From an uncultured Lachnospiraceae bacterium (lineage in GTDB: Bacteria; Bacillota; Clostridia; Lachnospirales; Lachnospiraceae), in contig CAJTKA010000011.1 in NCBI GenBank assembly GCA_910576815.1, positions 21,129 to 85,128 of the forward strand: a DNA stretch of 64,000 nucleotides, written 5' to 3'. Shown here piece by piece: positions 45,498 through 53,307 of this stretch. The notes under the pieces were generated by a model. The model did not search any database and was not told the origin of the DNA. It saw only the letters and a program-made list of their open reading frames with translations. Numbering within the stretch: position 1 is the stretch's first letter; each line of letters begins with the position of its first letter. The translations under genes and the position numbers were made by a program.

Positions 45498-46589
45498 ATG
45501 ATTCCCATATCAGTCTGCATTATCGGAAAAAATGAAGAAAATAACATCGAAAAGTGTCTGGCACCGCTTATGCCCTATCACTTTGAGATCATCTATGTGG
45601 ACACAGGCTCCACCGACCGCACAAAGGAGCTTGCTTCCAAATATACGGACAAGATCTATGATTTCGAGTGGATCGGCGACTTCTCTGCGGCAAGGAATTT
45701 TTCCCTGAGCAAAGCCAGCCACAATTACGTGCTGATCCTGGACTGCGACGAATACCTGACTGCGCTGGATCTGGAGGCTCTCTGCAAGGCAATCGAGACG
45801 CACCCCAGCGGCAGCGTGGGGCAAATTTTACGAAAGAGCTTCTCCGATTCCCAATATCGGCAAAAATATACGCTGGAACGAGTCGACCGACTGTTTCACA
45901 AACGCAATTTCCACTATATCTATCTGATCCACGAGCAGGTTGCCGACATCAAAACCGGCCGTACCGACTACGAGCGCTACGACATCCCCGTAGAAGTGGA
46001 TCATGTCGGCTATGTGGGGACTGACGACGAAAAGCGCATCAAGGCGGAGCGCAACAATGCCCTGCTTTTCAAAGAAATCGAAAGAAAGCCGGAAGAACCC
46101 TATTTCTATTTTCAGGTGGCGCAGTCCTACAACCTGATCGACGACTACGAAAATGCCTATACTTATTATAAAAAAGCCTTTGAATTGCCCTTAATTTTGG
46201 ACAATCTCTGGGTCCATATCATGGCAAACAACTTTATCAACGTGATGGTTCAGACCGGAAGGGCCGCGGAAGCGCTGGCGCTTTACCTTCCGGTTTATGA
46301 TGATTATGCGCACAGCCAGCAGTTTTTGTGCAGCTTTGGCGCCCTCTATCTGAATCAGAAGCCGCCCCAGCCCCTAAAGGCGATGATGGAATTTGTAAAA
46401 GCGTTACAGACCACGCCATCCCCGGAGGAGGGAGATTACAGCGGTATGGCGCTTTACAGCATGGGCTATGCCAACGAACTGTTGGGGAATGCTCCCGCAG
46501 CTGCGTCCTTTTTAGAAAAATCTGCGGCCAAAGGCTATCCTTTGGCTGTGGAAAGAATAAAAGAACTGGAAGAATTGAAAAACAGGTGA
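45498..46589 (+). CDS. GT2 glycosyltransferase with TPR domain, copy 3
   Basis: 363 residues; AGAGGATG precedes ATG 45498. PISVCIIGKNEENNIEKCL, VDTGSTDRTKELAS, WIGDFSAARNF, DxD as LDCDEY, TPR-like EPYFYFQVAQSYNLIDDYENAYTYYKKA. Closest in pattern to copy 2. Its upstream DNA shares a promoter-like stretch and the CAAGGCGCAC box with copy 1. Confidence 0.87.
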   Translation: MIPISVCIIGKNEENNIEKCLAPLMPYHFEIIYVDTGSTDRTKELASKYTDKIYDFEWIGDFSAARNFSLSKASHNYVLILDCDEYLTALDLEALCKAIETHPSGSVGQILRKSFSDSQYRQKYTLERVDRLFHKRNFHYIYLIHEQVADIKTGRTDYERYDIPVEVDHVGYVGTDDEKRIKAERNNALLFKEIERKPEEPYFYFQVAQSYNLIDDYENAYTYYKKAFELPLILDNLWVHIMANNFINVMVQTGRAAEALALYLPVYDDYAHSQQFLCSFGALYLNQKPPQPLKAMMEFVKALQTTPSPEEGDYSGMALYSMGYANELLGNAPAAASFLEKSAAKGYPLAVERIKELEELKNR

Positions 46590-46593
46590 TCCT

Positions 46594-47661
46594 ATGATTC
46601 CAATTTCCGTGTGCATCATCACAAAAAATGAAGCAGAATATCTGGAACAATGTCTGGCAGCGTTAAAGCCTTATCCATTTGAGATCGTGGTAACGGACAC
46701 CGGCTCCGATGACAATTCCCTGGAAATCGCCAGGCAGTACACGGACCGTGTCTACGAATTTGCATGGATCGACGATTTTTCCGCCGCCAGAAATTTCTGT
46801 ATCAGCCATGCTTCTCACGATGTCATCCTCTCCCTGGACACCGATGAATTTTTGCGTCCCCTCGATTGGGATGCCCTGCAGCAGGCTGTGGAGAAACATC
46901 CGCACAGTCTGGGCGCCATCGAGCTGTTTAGCTACTTTGATGTAGATGGAGAAACCAAACATCAGATCGTACGGCTGGAGCGGCTTTTTAACAGACGCTA
47001 TTATCACTTCGTTAATCCAATCCACGAGTTCCTGGTGCCACATGATACTATGACGTCTGCTTCCCATATTGCGTCCGCCTCCTATGAGGCGCCCGTCTCC
47101 GTTGACCATGTAGGCTATCAGGGCTCAGCGGAAAAGCTGCAGCAAAAGGCGGAGCGCGATATCGCGCTGATCAGCGCTGAGATCGAGGCGGATCCCCAAA
47201 ATCCCTATCTCCATTTTCAACTGGGACAGAGCTATATGCTGATGCGGGATCACGAGAACGCGCTTTTATGGTTCCGTAAGGCTATGGAACTGCATCCTAT
47301 GCCCGGTGCGGACTATACCCTCGTCCTTTTATGCAACTATGCCGGCATCCTTCTGGACGAAGGACAGGTGGCGGAAGCCGCAAACATCCTTTCCTACCGT
47401 GACTCTTTCGCGGACAACAAAGATTTTCTCTGTCTGTCAGGGCGTATCTGGCTGCGTCTGGGACAGCCGTTAAAGGCTCTCCCTGAATTTGTGCAGGCGC
47501 TGAGCGCTCCCAAATACAGCCTCTCGGATCCTCATACCCCCAGCTACTACATCGGCTTTATCTACGAAATGTTTGGCAAGCGCGATATCGCTCGCACGCA
47601 CTATGAAAACTGCGGAAACTATGCGCCCGCTGTGGAGGCGCTGAGACGGTTAAGCAAATAA
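46594..47661 (+). CDS. GT2 glycosyltransferase with TPR domain, copy 4
   Basis: 355 residues, 4 bp after copy 3. PISVCIITKNEAEYLEQCL, VTDTGSDDNSLEIARQ, WIDDFSAARNF, DxD as LDTDEF (Thr replaces the Cys of the other copies), TPR-like NPYLHFQLGQSYMLMRDHENALLWFRKA. It ends the island and faces fliC, with a structured intergenic element between. Confidence 0.87.
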   Translation: MIPISVCIITKNEAEYLEQCLAALKPYPFEIVVTDTGSDDNSLEIARQYTDRVYEFAWIDDFSAARNFCISHASHDVILSLDTDEFLRPLDWDALQQAVEKHPHSLGAIELFSYFDVDGETKHQIVRLERLFNRRYYHFVNPIHEFLVPHDTMTSASHIASASYEAPVSVDHVGYQGSAEKLQQKAERDIALISAEIEADPQNPYLHFQLGQSYMLMRDHENALLWFRKAMELHPMPGADYTLVLLCNYAGILLDEGQVAEAANILSYRDSFADNKDFLCLSGRIWLRLGQPLKALPEFVQALSAPKYSLSDPHTPSYYIGFIYEMFGKRDIARTHYENCGNYAPAVEALRRLSK

Positions 47662-47769
47662 GCAGACTCAAGATGCTGCGCATCTTTCGTTCGCGTTGCT
47701 CGTCAGAAGCTGCCGCAGTCCGTCTTGGATGCAAGCATCCATCCTGCCTGTGTCATCTTCTGACTCTGC
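47662..47769. repeat. structured intergenic element with imperfect inverted ends
   Basis: GCAGACTCAAGATG at the left end and CATCTTCTGACTCTGC at the right end are near-complementary. Inside are the perfect small stems AAGATGC/GCATCTT, GTCAGAAG/CTTCTGAC and GGATGC/GCATCC. It has no reading frame of note and may be a MITE-like or REP-like element or a structured RNA at the end of the glycosyltransferase run. Confidence 0.45.
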
Positions 47770-47782
47770 CTATACGCGCAAA

Positions 47783-47814
47783 AGAAGGACCCATCCGAAT
47801 AGATGAGTCCTTCT
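47783..47814 (-). terminator. fliC terminator
   Basis: 13-bp arms (AGAAGGACTCATC with GATGGGTCCTTCT, one G-U) and a 6-nt loop, followed by TTTT on the minus strand, 40-70 nt after the fliC stop. Confidence 0.85.
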
Positions 47815-47853
47815 GATCGTTTAACTTGCGATTCACAATATCCGTTACCCGGA

Positions 47854-48927
47854 TTAGCCAAGTAAGGACAGTGCCAGCTGATTGCCCTGGTTCGCCTGAG
47901 ACAGCATCGATGTACCAGCCTGCTGAAGGATATTGTTGTTGGAGTACTGAACCATCTCCGTAGCGATATCCGTATCGCGGATAGCAGCCTCTGCGGACTG
48001 AGTATTCTCCACGATGTTGTTCAGGTTGTTGATCGTGTGCTCCAGACGGTTCTGGATCGCACCAAGGTCAGATCTCTGAGAAGATACGATCTGCAGAGCG
48101 CCCTTGATGAATGCGTTCAGGGAGTTGAAGTCCTGCGTGGTCGCAACAGTCTTCGCATTGCCGCCTACCAGGTTCTGGAAGCTTGCAACAAGCTTGGTAG
48201 CTACTGCTTTGTTCATAGCAACCATCTTGTAAGCGCCGTTCTCAACGGTAGAGCTGGACTGAACAGTATCCGAAGAGGTTGTACCCTGGATGGTCTTACC
48301 AGGAGTCTTAACGCCATAGGTGGTAACCTGAACGTTGGTGGTGCTTACATTCAGTGCGTTGTAGGTGATAGCGCCATACAGCTTACTGTTCTCACTCTTA
48401 CCATCTTCCCAGTCACCGATGTAAGTAGCCAGAGCGGTGATGCTCATGTTCTTGATGGAGATGTCGATGTGCTGACCAGCCTCTGCACCTACCTGTACGC
48501 CCTTGATGAACTTACCATCTAACAGGTTCATCTCGTTGAAGGTGGTTGTGCTCTGTACACGGTCAACTTCGCTCATCAACTGGCTAATCTCAGCCTGGAT
48601 GGAAGCACGATCGGAAGTGGTCAGGGTGCCGTTCTCGCCCTTAACTGCCAGCTCGTTCATTCTCTGGAGCATATCCTCAACTTCGTTGAGTGCGCCCTCA
48701 GCGGTCTGAACTACGCTGATACCGTCCTGAGCGTTAGCGGAAGCCTGTGTAAGACCTCTTACCTGTCTTCTCATCTTCTCGGAAATGGACAGCCCTGCTG
48801 CATCATCTGCTGCACGGTTGATCTTGTAACCGGAAGAAAGCTTCTCGGTAGACTTAGCCTGAGAAGAAGTGGTCAGACCAAGCATTCTGTTAGAGTTCAT
48901 CGCTGTAATGTTGTGTTTAACGATCAT
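47854..48927 (-). CDS. fliC: flagellin
   Basis: 357 residues. The conserved N-terminal D0/D1 (HNITAMNSNRMLG, SSGYKINRAADDAAGLSISEKMR) and C-terminal D1/D0 (IRDTDIATEMVQYSNNNILQQAG ... SLLG) form the filament core. The central variable part (about 165-260) is short and rich in Ser and Thr, with VSTTNVQVTTYGV and TTSSDTVQSSSTVE, good candidates for O-glycosylation by the neighbouring transferases. AAGGAGGA lies 7 nt before the ATG. A sigma-28 promoter and a CsrA-binding hairpin precede it. Confidence 0.97.
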   Translation of the reverse strand: MIVKHNITAMNSNRMLGLTTSSQAKSTEKLSSGYKINRAADDAAGLSISEKMRRQVRGLTQASANAQDGISVVQTAEGALNEVEDMLQRMNELAVKGENGTLTTSDRASIQAEISQLMSEVDRVQSTTTFNEMNLLDGKFIKGVQVGAEAGQHIDISIKNMSITALATYIGDWEDGKSENSKLYGAITYNALNVSTTNVQVTTYGVKTPGKTIQGTTSSDTVQSSSTVENGAYKMVAMNKAVATKLVASFQNLVGGNAKTVATTQDFNSLNAFIKGALQIVSSQRSDLGAIQNRLEHTINNLNNIVENTQSAEAAIRDTDIATEMVQYSNNNILQQAGTSMLSQANQGNQLALSLLG

Positions 48928-48934
48928 GGTATAT

Positions 48935-48967
48935 TCCTCCTTGAATTTTCCGCGGCATCCTTGCCGC
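48935..48967 (-). promoter_or_regulatory. CsrA-binding sites in the fliC leader
   Basis: The transcript can fold GCGGC-AAGGAT-GCCGC (48967-48952), a 5-bp stem that presents AGGA in the loop, the preferred CsrA target. A second ANGGA is the ribosome site itself, AAGGAGGA (48942-48935). The paired arrangement resembles the two sites on Bacillus subtilis hag mRNA. csrA and fliW are encoded about 8 kb away in this window. Confidence 0.75.
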
Positions 48968-49060
48968 TTTGTTTTGTTGTTGTGAATCAGCCTCCGACCC
49001 GTCCGCTGTCATCAGCCTTTTCACCGGTTTCAAGTAAATGTTTTACTTTACTTGTATTAT

Positions 49061-49087
49061 ATATCGGTGGGAATCCGATATACTTTA
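49061..49087 (-). promoter_or_regulatory. sigma-28 promoter of fliC
   Basis: Minus strand TAAA (49087-49084), 15 bp, ACCGATAT (49068-49061), close to the Gram-positive SigD consensus TAAA-N15-GCCGATAT. The leader is about 130 nt. Confidence 0.88.
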
Positions 49088-49127
49088 GACCCCTGAGAAA
49101 ATTTTTTTAATTTTTTTCTCAGGGGTC
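49088..49127. terminator. hairpin between the fliT-like gene and the fliC promoter
   Basis: Perfect 14-bp arms GACCCCTGAGAAAA and TTTTCTCAGGGGTC around an A/T loop; the T-run lies on the plus-strand side. Probably separates the fliD operon from the fliC promoter, which begins within 1 nt of the stem. Confidence 0.65.
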
Positions 49128-49131
49128 TTTT

Positions 49132-49608
49132 TTACTTCTTATTATCGTAGAACTGCGGATCTACCACGTTCAGACGATTCATACTATTATAGTAGTTTTG
49201 ACTCGCCTTCATCTTTGAAGAAACCTTGCCGATCTGCTGCCGGCTTTTTTTAAACTGCGTCTCCGCCTGCAGCTTATTTCTCATCCTGGCGGCATTGATG
49301 CCCACCACCTTCTCCGTGATTTCAGCAATCAGCTCCTGCATCCGCTTGATCTCCGCGCGGTAAGCTGACTTGTTTGTAATCAGTTCCTCCCTGATCCTGT
49401 CATAGACCGACTCGAATCCCTCGTCCAGAAGCTCCAGTTTCTCGGCAAGTGCACCCATCCTGTCCGCAGAGGCGTCAAGCGCTTCCACATCCAATTCTTC
49501 CTGCTTAAACATAGCTTCCTGCGCTTCGTTCTCCTTTATGATCTCGTCAAGGACCCGGCTCTTTTTCTCCAGGCTCTCCACCAGAATCTGTGCACTGCTC
49601 AGACCCAT
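49132..49608 (-). CDS. FliT/FlgN-like flagellar chaperone candidate
   Basis: 158 residues, almost all helical, with long heptad stretches (EKLELLDEGFESVYDRIREELI, MQELIAEITEKVVGINAARMRNKL). No catalytic motif or signal peptide. It follows fliS by 12 bp at the end of the flaG-fliD-fliS unit, where FliT-type chaperones for the cap protein normally lie. The family is assigned by position and shape rather than by a diagnostic motif. Confidence 0.6.
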   Translation of the reverse strand: MGLSSAQILVESLEKKSRVLDEIIKENEAQEAMFKQEELDVEALDASADRMGALAEKLELLDEGFESVYDRIREELITNKSAYRAEIKRMQELIAEITEKVVGINAARMRNKLQAETQFKKSRQQIGKVSSKMKASQNYYNSMNRLNVVDPQFYDNKK

Positions 49609-49620
49609 ACCGCCACCTCT

Positions 49621-50001
49621 CTACGTATGCTGATTATTCAGTCTCATGACCTCTTTCCAAGTATCCCGAACGCTTCGCAAGTGCATATTGACTTCTTCCA
49701 GGATTCCCGTATCTTTCTTGATATTCGCCTGGAGCAGCCGCTGCAGGAGATACACATAGATACGGTCAAAATCCTCCGCCACGGGATACTTGTGATCCAG
49801 CGTATTACGAAACTCCTCGATGATTCGCTGTGTCTTCTTAATGTTCACATGCGCTTTCTCGATCTCACCATGCTCAATTGCGACGATCGCAATATTGCAA
49901 AACTTGATCGCTCCCTCATAGAGCATCAATGTGACCTCCGCCGGGGAAGCTGTCATGATTTTATTTGTTGTGTATTCCGCGAAGGGATTACGTGCCGGCA
50001 T
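49621..50001 (-). CDS. fliS: flagellin chaperone FliS
   Basis: 126 residues: FAEYTTNKIMTASPAEVTLMLYEGAIKFC, AHVNIKKTQRIIEEFRNTLD and FDRIYVYLLQRL, all standard FliS segments. FliS binds the C-terminus of flagellin to prevent premature assembly and delivers it to the export gate; in Bacillus it also competes with FliW. Located after fliD as usual. Confidence 0.95.
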   Translation of the reverse strand: MPARNPFAEYTTNKIMTASPAEVTLMLYEGAIKFCNIAIVAIEHGEIEKAHVNIKKTQRIIEEFRNTLDHKYPVAEDFDRIYVYLLQRLLQANIKKDTGILEEVNMHLRSVRDTWKEVMRLNNQHT

Positions 50002-50059
50002 AGCTATTCTCCTCCTTGATCCTACCTGCCACTATTTTAGAACAGAAACCCCTCAGGAA

Positions 50060-52603
50060 TCAACCCCCAAATAAGCTGGAAAGGGAGTTATTTTTGGACT
50101 CCAGTTTCGCAAGCGCCGTCTCCATCGCCGAGAACTTCGCATACCACTTATCAATGTAGGAATTAAGCTTTTCTTCCTGCGCCTTGATCTTCTTGGTATA
50201 ATCGTCATAGTCCTCTTTCATCTTCTTGTCGTTATAGACAGTGAGCGCGCTGCTCATCTTGGAAGGAGCCATCTTTTCCGCAATCGTATCATGCAGATTG
50301 TTTGACAGCTTTGTAAAGAATTCCATCACCTTATCCGGATTATTGGCGATCATGCTGCGCAGATCAGGTTTCCCTGCTTCCTGCTCCCAGCTGAGCGGAT
50401 CGTCCTTATCGCCAAGAATATGGTAAGCGTTTCTCTCATTGTCCTTCGCCTTGAAATAACTCTGCGTCTCGATACCGAAATCTGCGAGAGAATATGACTT
50501 GCCACCGATATTCATGGTCAACATCATATCCATTCTCATAGCAGAAGATACGTCGCTCAGGGTAGAATCTCTGCGTAACAGTGAATCCTTGATCTTCTTT
50601 TCCCATTCCTCAACTTCCGTGTCAGTCAGTGCATCCTTTTCCTCGGAAGTAAGCGGATCATACCCTTTAGAGGATTCCGCATTGTAGAGCGTATCCATCT
50701 CGATCATCAGATCGCTGTACGCCTTAATGAAATCCTTGATCATGTCGTAGACACCGTCTGTGTCAGTCTTGGTCGATACGGTGACTTCCTTATCCGTCTT
50801 CTCCAGAGCGGTGATGGTCACACCGTTGATTTTTAACGTATCGGTAGAGGATGTATAGGTAACGCCGTCCATCACGATCTTAGCATCCTCGCCCTCAACC
50901 TTGGTTCCCTGCGCAGCAGCAAGCATGGTACTGTCTTCCTTCAGGGTACCATCAGCATTGCGCACATTCTGCATGATCTTCTGCGCCTCAAGCACCCTCT
51001 TGTTGAATTCGTCGGCAACCGCCTTGCTCGTCTCGCCCTGACCGATTGCGACTGCATTGCCTGCCGCATCCCTCTCCTGATAAGTCTCCTTACCATTCTC
51101 ATCCTTGGAGTATGCAAACTGCGCTTCATTTTCCTTGATCTTATCGAGGTTGGCATTCTTTTTCTCTGCGTTGCCGTTAAAAGCACTGTAAACGCTGTAA
51201 ACCTCTTTGGCCACGTTGATAGCAGCCCGCTTGTCGCTGACAGCCTTGGAAGCGTTTGTAACAGCATCCTCAGCATCCTTCACCGCCTGCTTAAGCGCTT
51301 CGTTTTCGCTGTCCGCCGCCAGATCCTTCCGCGCCTGCGCAAGATCATCCTGCTTTTTCTTGAGATCGTTCTGTAAATCCTTCAGGTCGCCTGTCAAACC
51401 ACCGGTACGCACCTTCTCCGTCTCATATACAGGTGTCGTGCCGTCCGCCTCATATTTCAGAGAACCGTCCTCATTTTTCGCCTGCACATACTTCGGCTGC
51501 GTTTTTTCGGCATCTTCCCACAAAAGGTTGCCGTCTTCGTCCTTCGCCTGAATCTTCTGTTCTTTCTCCTCACCGTAGATCATGTCATACAGCTTTTTCG
51601 CCGCAGCCTTGATCTCTGCCTGATCGGAGGCATCATCCTTATCCCAGGTGCTGTCATAATCGATCAGATACTTCTTATGCTCGGTGTAGGTTCCGTCCGC
51701 ATCGGCATTGATGACACTGAAGGCATTCAGGTTCTTCTCATTTGCCTTATCACAGTTTTCATTTTCTTTTGCCAGCTTATCGTTCTCAGCCTTCAACGCC
51801 TGCAGACGTCTTAAGGTCTCCTCCTCGATCAGCTTCTTGTAATCCGCCGTATAGTCATCAGACGGATACGGCGCGGGCGTCGCCCCTGATGCAATATCGA
51901 CATTCAGATACTTTGACCAGACGTCGTACTCGCCGCCTGCCGCCGTCAGCTTCTCCAAATCGTTTGAAGACAACAGCTTTAACGCTTTCAGCGCTTCCGT
52001 GCCGCCTGCGTCATTTCCTGTCAGGAAGAACTCTCCCTCCTTACCGGAAGCCCAAGAACTGAGGTAAATACGCTGATTATCCTGATCAAAATTAGCTTTC
52101 AGCGCAGTGTTGTTATTGATTGCCTTCACGAAGTCATTGATCTTCATGTCTTCCTTGACATCAATATTCACATAGTTGCCCGCGGCATCGCTGAGACGAA
52201 TGCTGCCGGACCCGGTGAAGCCAAGCTGCTTCAAGGTAGCATTGCCCGTGAAATGCGTACCATTCTTTACCAAACTTCCGCTGGTGAGGGATGCCTGCCT
52301 GGAAAGCTGCTCCACCGACACCTTATGCGTGCCGTCCATAGTGCCTCCGGATACCGTAAGCGCGTTGGTATTCGACACGGTAGTCTTCTTTTTCAAATAG
52401 GAAGACTGCAGCCGCAGATCGTCCAGCTTCTGATAGAAGCTGTAAATCTTTGTATTCAAGGACTTCCACGCATCCTGTTTCCAGGAAAGTTTAGTCTGTG
52501 CCTTTACCAGCTTATTTTTCTTAGCGCTCTGAGCCGAAGCCAGCTCGTTGATGATACTCTCGGTGTCAAGCCCCGAGTACATACCTGTGATTCTGATAGC
52601 CAT
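50060..52603 (-). CDS. fliD: flagellar cap protein FliD, enlarged
   Basis: 847 residues, much longer than the common 450-700. The N-terminal FliD_N part (IRITGMYSGLDTESIINELAS, KVSVEQLSRQASLTSG) and the C-terminal coiled coil (KKMKEDYDDYTKKIKAQEEKL) are normal. The extra length is a polar insert (about 240-540) with helical Lys/Glu/Asp stretches (LKKKQDDLAQARKDLAAD) and Asp-Gly-rich turns (KNEDGSLKYEADGTT), probably an exposed domain at the filament tip. It might bind a surface or mucus; that is inference. Confidence 0.93.
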   Translation of the reverse strand: MAIRITGMYSGLDTESIINELASAQSAKKNKLVKAQTKLSWKQDAWKSLNTKIYSFYQKLDDLRLQSSYLKKKTTVSNTNALTVSGGTMDGTHKVSVEQLSRQASLTSGSLVKNGTHFTGNATLKQLGFTGSGSIRLSDAAGNYVNIDVKEDMKINDFVKAINNNTALKANFDQDNQRIYLSSWASGKEGEFFLTGNDAGGTEALKALKLLSSNDLEKLTAAGGEYDVWSKYLNVDIASGATPAPYPSDDYTADYKKLIEEETLRRLQALKAENDKLAKENENCDKANEKNLNAFSVINADADGTYTEHKKYLIDYDSTWDKDDASDQAEIKAAAKKLYDMIYGEEKEQKIQAKDEDGNLLWEDAEKTQPKYVQAKNEDGSLKYEADGTTPVYETEKVRTGGLTGDLKDLQNDLKKKQDDLAQARKDLAADSENEALKQAVKDAEDAVTNASKAVSDKRAAINVAKEVYSVYSAFNGNAEKKNANLDKIKENEAQFAYSKDENGKETYQERDAAGNAVAIGQGETSKAVADEFNKRVLEAQKIMQNVRNADGTLKEDSTMLAAAQGTKVEGEDAKIVMDGVTYTSSTDTLKINGVTITALEKTDKEVTVSTKTDTDGVYDMIKDFIKAYSDLMIEMDTLYNAESSKGYDPLTSEEKDALTDTEVEEWEKKIKDSLLRRDSTLSDVSSAMRMDMMLTMNIGGKSYSLADFGIETQSYFKAKDNERNAYHILGDKDDPLSWEQEAGKPDLRSMIANNPDKVMEFFTKLSNNLHDTIAEKMAPSKMSSALTVYNDKKMKEDYDDYTKKIKAQEEKLNSYIDKWYAKFSAMETALAKLESKNNSLSSLFGG

Positions 52604-52623
52604 TGTTGTCTCCTCCTAACTGC

Positions 52624-53091
52624 CTATCGTTTTTCATCCACAAGAATACCTGCCATCTCCCAAATCCTGGCGATCATGTCAAGGGTCTTCTCCGGCGGAA
52701 ACTCCTTAATTACTTCCTTCGTCTCCTTATCCATGATCTTGATCATGATCCTGTTGGTGTCCTCATGAACGCCAAAAACAGCTTCTTCGTTACTGCTATT
52801 GATCTTTCTGTTCATTTCCGCGATCGCTTTTTTGAGCTGCTCAGACTGCTGCTGTGCCTGCGCCTGTCTGGAAGTTGCCGCCTGCTGCTGGCCTCCGCTG
52901 CCGCCGCTCTCGCCTTCTTTTTCATTTTCAGTCTGCGCTCTCGTCACAGCTGCGGTCGTCGTATCCACATTGACCGTCTGACCGTCCGCCGGAACTTCCG
53001 TGTTCGCCGGTGCCACCGGTTGGGGTTTCTCTGCTGCCTGTGCCTGATATGTCATGGCACTGTTTAATGGTTCAATTGTTGCCATCGTCAA
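52624..53091 (-). CDS. flaG: FlaG family flagellar protein
   Basis: 155 residues. A low-complexity Gln/Ala/Ser/Thr-rich first half (to about residue 85) precedes the FlaG domain: KAIAEMNRKINSSNEEAVFGVHED, IMDKETKEVIKEFPPEKTLDM. FlaG affects filament length in other bacteria. It is the first gene after the sigma-28 promoter at 53184-53210. Confidence 0.85.
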   Translation of the reverse strand: MTMATIEPLNSAMTYQAQAAEKPQPVAPANTEVPADGQTVNVDTTTAAVTRAQTENEKEGESGGSGGQQQAATSRQAQAQQQSEQLKKAIAEMNRKINSSNEEAVFGVHEDTNRIMIKIMDKETKEVIKEFPPEKTLDMIARIWEMAGILVDEKR

Positions 53092-53183
53092 TCACCTCCG
53101 TGTGATATTTGTAAAAATTTATGGAATCGTCTCACGATAACGTCTGTCGCAGGCGGACAGACAGACGCAATCTCTTGTAATCT

Positions 53184-53210
53184 ATATCGGAAAAAAACGA
53201 TATAAATTTA
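53184..53210 (-). promoter_or_regulatory. sigma-28 promoter of flaG-fliD-fliS
   Basis: Minus strand TAAA (53210-53207), 15 bp, TCCGATAT (53191-53184). The spacing and -10 are close to consensus. Confidence 0.85.
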
Positions 53211-53228
53211 GGAAAACAGTAAAAATAG

Positions 53229-53257
53229 TTTAAAAACTTCATCACATCCACTATAAT
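53229..53257 (+). promoter_or_regulatory. sigma-A promoter of the second glycosyltransferase island
   Basis: TTTAAA (53229-53234), 17 bp, perfect TATAAT (53252-53257), 50 bp before ATG 53308. It is divergent from the flaG promoter. Confidence 0.55.
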
Positions 53258-53307
53258 AAAGATAAATTTTTTAAATAAGGAAACTATTTCATCGGAGGCA
53301 ATACCTC

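Noticed and set aside
49070..49081. Plus-strand sigma-28 -10 (TCCGATAT) opposite the fliC promoter
   Set aside because: No TAAA lies at the required 15-bp distance; it is the mirror half of an accidental palindrome.
53092..53307. Additional small gene between flaG and the GT4 gene
   Set aside because: Only promoter elements are found; no frame with a ribosome site is present.
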